A stretch of 64,000 bases of DNA from Gigaspora rosea (Eukaryota > Glomeromycota > Glomeromycetes > Diversisporales > Gigasporaceae), in NCBI GenBank assembly GCA_003550325.1, contig QKWP01000249.1, forward strand, positions 287,784 to 351,783. The letters are read 5' to 3'. Every line of letters begins with the position of its first letter. Position 1 is the stretch's first letter. A program made the position numbers and the translations under genes. Shown here piece after piece: positions 56,980 to 64,000 of this stretch. Under the pieces are notes generated by a model, which did not search any database, had not been told where the DNA came from, and saw only the letters and a program-made list of their open reading frames with translations.

Positions 56980-57542
56980 AGGGATGTTATCCTGTTCGTC
57001 CAAACTCAGTTTGAAACCCGAACCAGTTAAACTCGAGGTTTACGATTAATTATATATTTAAAGCTCATCGCGCTCAAATCGAGTCTGAAATCGATTTGAC
57101 GAGCAAAAATGGTTCTTGATTTGTAATTGACTTTTTTTTTTAACTTTTTTAGCTTTTAATTAACAGTTTATTACTGTGATGTCGATATGATTATTTAATT
57201 TAAAACCTACTTGCTTTGCATGACAATGACGAAAAATAGACATTTTAATTTTTTTTTTTTTTTATATAAATATGTGGTATTTCTTTTTAATCGGCTCTAA
57301 TAAATAATAGATGCAATGAAATAAATATTATATAATATTTTTCATGTATTTACAGTAATAAATAGCGGAGTTTATGTATTTGATACATAGTAATAGCATT
57401 ACTTTGGATTAACATGTCATGTTTAGCAAGCATAATCATTAATATATTTGCGTAAACAGAGTTTGAGACACATGTGCTTTGAATCAGTGTTTAGCAGGTT
57501 TTCAAGCACAAACTGACCAGTTTAAACAGGATAACATCCCTA
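56980..57542. mobile_element. hAT-like element with 8-bp target duplication
   Basis: The TIR TAGGGATGTTATCCTGTT occurs on both sides. Flanking octamers GTTATATG and GCTATATG are 7 of 8 identical. AAACTCAG/CAAACTG motifs lie just inside. No transposase is seen. Confidence 0.87.
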
Positions 57543-57581
57543 GCTATATGTAATGTCGATCTAACATAAGATTGTCACAAA

Positions 57582-58172
57582 TTGATAGCTCTTACATTTT
57601 CACTAAATATCGCTCTTTTCAAAGTATCATATTTAAATATCATTCATTTATTATTATTATTATTCTTTTTAACCATTAAATTATGTCCAAAAAAAAAAAA
57701 TGACTATATCGGAAGAATTCAAAACAATGAAAAATATCCTCCTACCTTTGGTGCTCCCGTGATAAATATTAACGGATATAATGCGGAAAAGTGGAAAATT
57801 TATAATGAAAAAATTCTTGAAGGAAAAAGGCAAACTAAAATCGACCTAGACTGGGCTGAGGTTTACAGTAAATTTATTATGTTTGAGACGATTTATGATT
57901 CTATCAAAACACAAACGTTTGTGGCTGAAAATCTAAAGATTAAAGCAATCAATAATATGATCAAACAAGCAATTCCTGAATCAATGTTCTCGGAAATATC
58001 AAAATTGAGAAAGATTTATGACTTTACTGTGATTATTATAGAAAATAAAAATATTAATTTAGTAAAGTTTCTTGTAAAAATACGAGATTTGAACATTACT
58101 TTAAATTATCTTCAGGTGATTAATAGAGAAGACTTTTTGACTTTACTTGCCGTTATCATTGAAAAAAAATAA
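57582..58172 (+). CDS. Uncharacterised ORF, 196 codons
   Basis: I do not recognise the family. The first 35 residues as called are hydrophobic (LLLLLFFLTIKL), which could be a membrane anchor. From residue 36 on the sequence is charged and looks like real protein: PPTFGAPVININGYNAEKW, DLDWAEVYSKF and a helical C-terminus ending VIIEKK. A different ATG (57683, MSK) precedes a run of 12 A and is out of frame with the body. If the A-run length were different by one or two, the protein would start MSKKK-NDYIGRIQNNEKYPP, which looks more natural. No intron is needed. It lies just upstream of the tandem kinase pseudogenes, but nothing links them. Confidence 0.45.
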   Translation: MIALTFSLNIALFKVSYLNIIHLLLLLFFLTIKLCPKKKNDYIGRIQNNEKYPPTFGAPVININGYNAEKWKIYNEKILEGKRQTKIDLDWAEVYSKFIMFETIYDSIKTQTFVAENLKIKAINNMIKQAIPESMFSEISKLRKIYDFTVIIIENKNINLVKFLVKIRDLNITLNYLQVINREDFLTLLAVIIEKK

Positions 58173-58869
58173 GGTTAGTTTCTTAAATTCTTTTAAAAAA
58201 ACCCTACCTGATTGCGACAAAGAATTGACTATTTTTTCAAATTTTACGTTTCTTTGGCAATGAACAGATTTAATTAAAAATAAAAAATTTTTTTTGTTTA
58301 ATCGTGATTAAAATTTAAAGATATAAATATGTTTAGAGTAAAATGTTTTCCTAAAGATTAAAGGTCAATTTTTAATATTTTAATTAAGCTTATGCTAAAC
58401 CTTAGTAAATATTTTAGTTAAGCTTATCAATTAAGTTAGTAAATCGTGACTTAAGTGAACTATTTGCATAAGTACTTTTTTAAAAATTTTAATATTTTAA
58501 AAATGGAAATTTTTATTAAGATCTGTAAATAGTTCACATCAATAAGATTAACCAACTAAATTTTAAACTGGTCAAATTCATTAGTTTAATCTAAATTTAG
58601 AAGATTAAACAATTTCTTGTTTACATTGTGAAGCTTAAGGAAAATTCAAATGCGGTCAGATAACTAATTGTCGCATTTAATAATTTAAATAATTAATAAA
58701 TAGAACGCAGTACGTAATAGTTATAATTTTTAGTACTGTCACTTGGGACTTGCACATATAAATATTTTGCTATTTGGGGACTTCACTATTCCATAGAGTT
58801 CGTCTATATTTTACATTGGAAATTTTTAAGCTTTTTATATATTCTGAGTTCTATGATAATTTCACGTAT
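58173..58869. other. AT-rich intergenic stretch
   Basis: No gene. TTAAGCTTATG/TTAAGCTTATC recur near 58382 and 58421. Confidence 0.35.
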
Positions 58870-60570
58870 GCATTCAGGATTGAAACTTTGGAATCAAAGC
58901 TGGGAGTAAGAAAATGGCTATATGTTTCTAAATATTAATATTCTCTAATCAAATTTCCTAATTTATTAGGCGCTCTTAAGTGGATGGCACCAAACGTTTT
59001 GCTTATAATAGCATGCCATATAAAAAGTATCGAGATGATCTAAAGTTTGAAAAAATATTTAGCGAAACTATGAAACAATTTTATCTAAATCGGCCTCAAC
59101 TTTCAGGTAAATTTTTAAAATATGCTTGATGCAACGTTATTTGCAAAAACTTATGCATTTTAGATCACCCATCAGATTATTTACAAACATACTTGATACA
59201 CTCCTAATAGGGTCGATAATTGTCTGCGGTGATATTTATTTATTTTTAAACATCACCGCAGAAAATCATCTGCTAATCAGTGTTTAAATTTTGGTGTTCT
59301 CAAAGAATACAATTTTGAGACTGTAAATTTTTAAAATCTGAGAAAATTTGGACATTATTTTCCTATGCAGAGAACATTAAAAAATTTTAACTTTAAAAAC
59401 TTAAAAAAACGTATTGTAAGAAAATTAAATTAAATTTAAACCCTTCTCCTAATAAAAACCTTTGTTGTCCGTCGTTCATAATAATAAGAACGGATAACAT
59501 TCAGATTTATATAACATTCGACAGAGCAATCCTACACTAAAATTATGCTCGTAAAATTCCTTTTAACATCCTCTTGAAAGTACTGGTGCCTTAATTCTAT
59601 AAAAATTAGAGAAAAGTGACTCGTAAGACCGAATAATTTTTACGAAAAGTTAAAAAAGCTTTTATTGAGGAGAATGTTAAAAGGAATCTAATGCATATAA
59701 TTTTATTATTATATGGTTACTTTTTCGAAAGTTGAAGTTTATGCCGACTAAAAGTTTTAGTATTAGGAGTTGTTGTGTAGGTCATCCGATAGGTAATACT
59801 ATAACCTCATATATGGATTCGAATTTGCTTGTTTCATGCCAAAAAATGGATATTTTTTAATGCTAAACAAATTTGTTTAGTGCAATAAGTTATGATCAAT
59901 GGGTATTTTTGGCAAAATTAGAGAAATTTACTATGTAAAAATGTTTTCTCAAATTTTTTCCGTTTTTAATCGTAACATATCTATGAATGGTCCTGCAACA
60001 CCTCGTATTTTATTAAAGTTAAATTTTACAAACATACTTTATACAAAAAAAAAAAATCCCGACTTGACACGTGTTAATGTGATCAAAAAGTTGTATATTT
60101 TATTTATTTATTAATTTATTAATTTTTACTTTATTTCTAGATATATATAGTTATGGATTAGTATTGTGGGAAATTGCGACAGATGGAATATCGTATGTTT
60201 ATTGAATTATCCATTAATACGAGATCAATATGATTCGTTGGTTTACATTACCCTCCCTTCTTTTGCAAGAAGTGATGTAATGTAAACCGCCGAGTCAAAT
60301 TGGTCTGATCTAAGCATATTTTGAAGTAGTGGTTTAATAATTATTGTGCAAATAGGCTATATTCCAATATAAATTCTGTAGCTGGTCTCTTAGAAGTTAA
60401 GGCATGTGAAGATATTGATGATCTGATAGAAGATCTTAAATGATTTTCCGAATTCATTAAAATAAATGATTAAAGAATGTTGTAGGTTTGATCCTCTAGA
60501 GCGCATAACCTTAGAAGAAGTTAAAATTGAACTCCTAAGAAAATTTTCCCGAATTATTAAAACAATGCCG
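58870..60570 (+). pseudogene. Kinase pseudogene, tandem copy 1 (partial)
   Basis: The order follows copy 3. The end of a catalytic-loop exon with GTAAGA donor lies near 58910. An exon around 58971-59106 corresponds to GALKWRAPERF with MAP instead (the APE region) and ends at GTAAAT. A long gap holds a hairpin (59234-59270) and a palindrome-A fragment (59855-59945). Then DIYSYGLVLWEIATDGISY appears at 60139-60195, a small hairpin at 60239-60285, and a C-terminal lobe exon from 60355 (SVAGLLEVKACEDIDDLIED). There are several stops. The N-lobe is missing. Confidence 0.65.
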
Positions 60571-61680
60571 AGGCTATAGAAGCTGGGGTGGAAAACGATA
60601 TTTTTATTCCTTCTGATGATATAAAATGGACGGAACAAAAATGTGAAAGGTCAGTTGATGAAACTATATTGGAAAATACAAAGGAATTAAAGTTGCTGGT
60701 ATTATCAATATTTCTTTGTCTAATGAATAATTAGAAAATTCATACATTTTCCGATTTCATTTTTCTACAGTAAAAAGGACATCTTTATGAACTTAAAATA
60801 TATATGAAACTTAAAAATCTCAATGCGAAAATATTATTGAATTCTATGGAGTAGTAAAATTTCAAATTGATAAAATATGTTTTGTTACGAAATTTCAAGA
60901 AAAAGGAAATTTACGCGATTACCTCGCGAACAATAAATGCGATTGGAATACAAAAGTAAAAATGGCAATTGATATCGCAAATGGATATTAAAATGTCACG
61001 AGTATGAAATTATCCATTCAGACCTTAAGATCAGAAAATATTTTAGTGGATGAACGTTTTGTACTAAAAATTTCTGGATTTAATTTGAGTGTCACAAAAC
61101 CGGAATTGAACTTTGGGAATAGAGCCGGAGGTAAGCAAAATGACTTCAAGTTTCTAAAATATGATTAGTCGCTAATTAATATTTCAAATTTATTAGGTGC
61201 TCCTAAATGGAGGGCACCTACGGCATTTATTTAATAATCAATAAAATTTTAGACCTAATTGACAAGTGGATTTTATTGACTAAAGTCTGACATGAACAAA
61301 AAGTTATATTCAATTTGCTTAGTTTATTTTTATTTCCAGATATCTAATAGTTATGGGTTAGTGGCGTGGGAAATTGCGACAGATGGAATAGCGTATGTTT
61401 GTTTGAATTATTCATTAAGTTTATTTTAACATAAAAATGATTAACATTTTTATGTAAATAGGATATATCCTAATATAAAAGATGCAGTTGGTCTCTTAGA
61501 AGTTAAGACTCGTGACAATATTGATGACTTGATAGAAATTCTTAAATTAAATGATACTCCAGATCCATTAAAATACGTGATTAAAGAGTGTTGCAAGTTT
61601 AATCCTCATGAACTTATAACCTTAGACGATGTTAAATTTGAGTTCTTAAACGGTTTTCCAGAATTATTAAAAACTGAATA
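60571..61680 (+). pseudogene. Kinase pseudogene, tandem copy 2
   Basis: The N-lobe begins near 60590 (NDIFIPSDDIKW, then ETILENTKELK). Next come KMAIDIANG and a catalytic loop like copy 3 (HSDL, NILVDERF, then ISGFNLSVTK in place of DFG) up to GTAAGC at 61131. APKWRAP follows the 61197 acceptor. DSNSYG-like LVAWEIATDGIAY is near 61340-61397. The C-lobe from 61463 is open to TAA at 61681 (DAVGLLEVKTRDNIDDLIEI, ECCKFNPHELITLDDV). Frameshifts and stops lie upstream. Confidence 0.65.
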
Positions 61681-63290
61681 AAACAATGCTGAGGCTATAG
61701 AAACTAAAATGGTAAACGATATTTTTATTCCTCATTACGATATTAAATGGAGGGTCAAAAACTTGGAAAGGGATCGAGAGGTGAAACAGTTCTTGGAGAA
61801 TACAAGGGAGTTAATGTTGTCGGTACTATTTATCTATACTTATTGTCTGTGAAAGTTAAACTTCAAAAAAATTTTAACAATATTAAATTTCTTACCAGTT
61901 AAGTTATTAATAGGCGTTGAGTATTTACGTGAAATTGTTGTAAAACGTGTAATATATAAAGAGCTTAAAAATTTCCAATGTAAATATGTAAATGAGTTCT
62001 ATGGAATAACGAAGTCCCCAAATAGCAAAATGTATATTTCAAGAAAATGGAAATCTACTCGATTACCTTGCAAATAATGTATGCAATTGGAATACAAAAA
62101 TAAAAATGGCAATTGATATCGCAAATGGATTATTAGAATGTCACAAACATGGCATCATACATTCTGACCTAAAAGCTGATAATATTTTAGTAGATGAACG
62201 TTTAGTACTAAAAATTTCTGGATTTGATTTGAGTATCACAAAAGTGGAAATGGAATTTGGGAATAAAGCTGGAGGTAAGTAAATGACGTTATGTTTCTAA
62301 AATATGAACATTCTCTAATCAAAATTCCCAATTTATTAAGCGCTCTTAAGTGGAGGGCACCTGAACGTTTTACTTATGACAAGCGATTTGAACGGTATCG
62401 AGATAATCCAAGCTTTGTAAAAATATTTAACGAAACTATGGCAAAAATTTATCTTGATCAGCCGCATCTTTCAGGTATCTCTTTTTCCCGACAAGATCCA
62501 TTTCTGACAACTTGGTTCACCGACAGTTTATTTACAGTATTTCACTGATAGTGTATTTCGCCGTCAGTCATTTCACCGAAAAGTAATTCCGGTCATTGTC
62601 GAGTTAAGGTTAGTGCAATTCTTGTAAAAACTTGTCGATGAAATGAGATGTCAGTGAAGTAAATAAACTTCTCGGTGAATTGATTGTCGGTGAAGTGACT
62701 GTCGGTGAAAATGACATGGATCCTGTTAGTATTACGAATTCGGTAAAATGGTATCTCAGAAAAATGGACTTCGGGAGCCCATTTGTAAAAAGCCTATGTC
62801 GTATACTTTACATAGTCTTTACATAAAGTTAAACACTATAACATGTGTGGTTTTATTAACTAAATTTAATATGAGCAAAAAGAACTTTTATTATATATAG
62901 TTATATTTAAATTATTTCTTTATTTCGATATTTATAGTTATGGATTAGTTGTATGGAAATTGCGACAAATGGAATGAGGTATGCTAATTTGAATTATCCA
63001 TTAAACGCATTTAATATAAAAATGTTAATCATTTTTATATAGACTATATTCTAATATAAAAGATGGAGTTGAGCTTTTAGAAGTTAAGACTCGTGATGAC
63101 ATTGATGATTTAGTTGTAATTCTTAAACTAAAAGATACACCGACTTTATTAAAACACGTGGTCAAGCAATGCTGCAAATTTGATCCTAACAACCGTATAA
63201 GCTTAGAGGAAGTTGTATTTGAACTCCTAAACAAATTTCAAAATCTAGTATGGAATTATGTGGGAGATTTGCAGCTTACACACAATCGTT
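61681..63290 (+). pseudogene. Kinase pseudogene, tandem copy 3, leading into TPRs
   Basis: N-lobe: DIKWRV, then in another frame LGKGSRGETVLGEYKGVNVV (glycine loop, about 61765-61825) and VVKRV with the beta-3 Lys (61940). C-lobe: IHSDLKADNILVDERLVLK (HSD instead of HRD, Asp/Lys/Asn kept), ISGFDLS in place of DFG, an intron from GTAAGT (62273), then ALKWRAPERFTYDKRFERYR with a good APE. A CACTGACA MITE follows at about 62495-62715. The C-terminal lobe (DGVELLEVKTRDDIDDLVVI, RISLEEVVFELL) ends near 63240 and changes frame into TPR sequence. It is the best-preserved copy but cannot be translated through. Confidence 0.7.
62495..62715. mobile_element. CACTGACA-type MITE, copy 4, inside kinase copy 3
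   Basis: GACAACTTGGTTCACCGACA and ATTTCACTGATAG on the left, GAAGTGACTGTCGGTGAAAA on the right. The internal CGGTCATTGTCGAGTTAAGG matches the centre of copy 1. Confidence 0.65.
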
Positions 63291-63720
63291 AGCTATTGAA
63301 CCAAAAGATACATCAGCATGGTGAAACCCTTATATTGATGGATAGACACGAAGATTCACTTACGGATTTAAATAAATTACTAGAGATCAGACAAGATGAT
63401 GCATATGTATTAAATATTCGTGGAAAAGTCCATCGCATGATGAATAATTATGAAGAATCACTTGTTGATTTAAATAAATCATTAGAAATTAATTCAAACA
63501 ATGCAGATGCATTGAGAAATCGCGGAATAACTTATTATCGAATGTGCAATTATAATGAATCACTTTCATATTTAAATAAATCACTAGATATTGACCAAGT
63601 AATTCAGTAGCATTAAAATGGCGTGAAGAAGTTTGTTCCATGATGAAAGAGGATGAAAAAGCGCTTTCAGTTTCAAATAAGTTATTAGAAATTGAACCAC
63701 GGATACCTACCAAGAATACT
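63250..63720 (+). pseudogene. TPR-repeat segment of the kinase/TPR gene
   Basis: About five 34-residue TPR units. YTQSLAIEPKDTSAW is followed by a TGA and a frame change. Then comes LMDRHEDSLTDLNKLLEI, YEESLVDLNKSLEINSNNAD (63445-63510) and YNESLSYLNKSLDID, with an in-frame TAG at 63608-63610 after VIQ. A one-base change restores SNSVALKWREEVCSMMKEDE and ALSVSNKLLEIEP. TPRs mediate protein-protein contacts; downstream-of-kinase TPRs are common in this gene family. This copy is broken. Confidence 0.7.
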
Positions 63721-63850
63721 AATCATAAAGGATGGCTCGAAAAGCCATCTCTGATGGACTTATCAATAAATTTGAATATAATGAATTTTCTTACTCGAAG
63801 CAAATCGGCAGGGGAGCCTATGGCGAAGTATTTGAGTGTGAGTGGTTTAA
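63720..63850 (+). pseudogene. Start of another kinase domain
   Basis: In the frame through 63738 the sequence reads ARKAISDGLINKFEYN, EFSYSKQIGRGAYGEVFECE and W, a canonical glycine loop (GRGAYG). It is cut after about 35 residues by TGACGAAA-type repeat sequence. Confidence 0.65.
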
Positions 63851-63852
63851 TG

Positions 63853-64000
63853 ATGCCTGACGAAATTATTTTTGCGATGACGAATGACGTCGTCATGGTT
63901 TCGTCATGACGAAACCTTGACGATTGACGAAACCCCCGACGATTGACGAAACCTATGACGAATTGACGAAACCTATGACGAATTGACGAAACCTATGACG
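63853..64000. repeat. TGACGAAACC minisatellite reaching the window end
   Basis: From about 63868 there are inverted TGACGAA/TCGTCA motifs, then tandem 20-bp units GAATTGACGAAACCTATGAC. It looks like the subterminal region of a DNA transposon inserted in the kinase; the other end is outside the window. Confidence 0.8.

Noticed and set aside
60239-60285. Intrinsic terminator or small RNA hairpin (GTTTACATTAC...GTAATGTAAAC)
   Set aside because: It sits in a kinase pseudogene intron and looks like a short MITE remnant; no RNA family is recognised.

Overview
The window is a strongly AT-rich stretch of a eukaryotic, probably fungal, genome that is dominated by transposable elements. Three things suggest an arbuscular mycorrhizal fungus of the Rhizophagus type: Sel1-repeat (SLR) proteins fused to tyrosine-kinase-like (TKL) domains with an HRDLHSGN catalytic loop, TPR-linked kinases present as tandem copies, and a Plavaka-type DNA transposase. 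The species is inferred, not proven. No rRNA or convincing tRNA gene was seen.

Layout. 1-10.3 kb: small TIR elements (MITEs), a decayed F-box/leucine-rich-repeat gene split by a hairpin MITE, and an old diverged repeat array (6.3-8.5 kb). 10.4-13.4 kb: an SLR-kinase gene with about 19 SLRs, one short intron, a single-base frameshift and a degenerate kinase activation segment. 14.5-24.8 kb: a Harbinger-like element, then a 9.3-kb DNA transposon with a perfect 8-bp target duplication. It landed in a second leucine-rich-repeat pseudogene and carries a decayed Plavaka transposase, divergently arranged minus-strand genes and several nested MITEs. 25.2-25.7 kb: a broken secreted ML-domain (lipid-recognition) gene. 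26.4-31 kb: MITEs and a hAT-like element that holds an array of alternating palindromes, a tRNA-related SINE and telomere-like repeats. 31.5-35.9 kb: a TIR element with a MITE and a minus-strand LTR retrotransposon nested in it. 36-46 kb: AT-rich DNA with MITEs, a minus-strand non-LTR insertion with a 17-bp target duplication, and an assembly-like 108-bp duplication around an N. 47.4-50.0 kb: the second SLR-kinase gene, apparently intact, with three exons. 50.5-53.6 kb: a small LTR retrotransposon whose internal region encodes a zinc-knuckle Gag remnant followed by a degenerate SLR array. 57-64 kb: a hAT-like MITE, one uncharacterised ORF, a tandem array of kinase pseudogenes ending in TPRs, a further kinase start and a 20-bp minisatellite at the edge.

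The genes do not form a pathway. The two SLR-kinases look like members of an expanded adaptor-kinase family, and most of the rest records nested transposition. The two most interesting signals are the LTR element that carries SLR-coding sequence and the 13-codon exon duplication inside the kinase alpha-C region of the second SLR-kinase.
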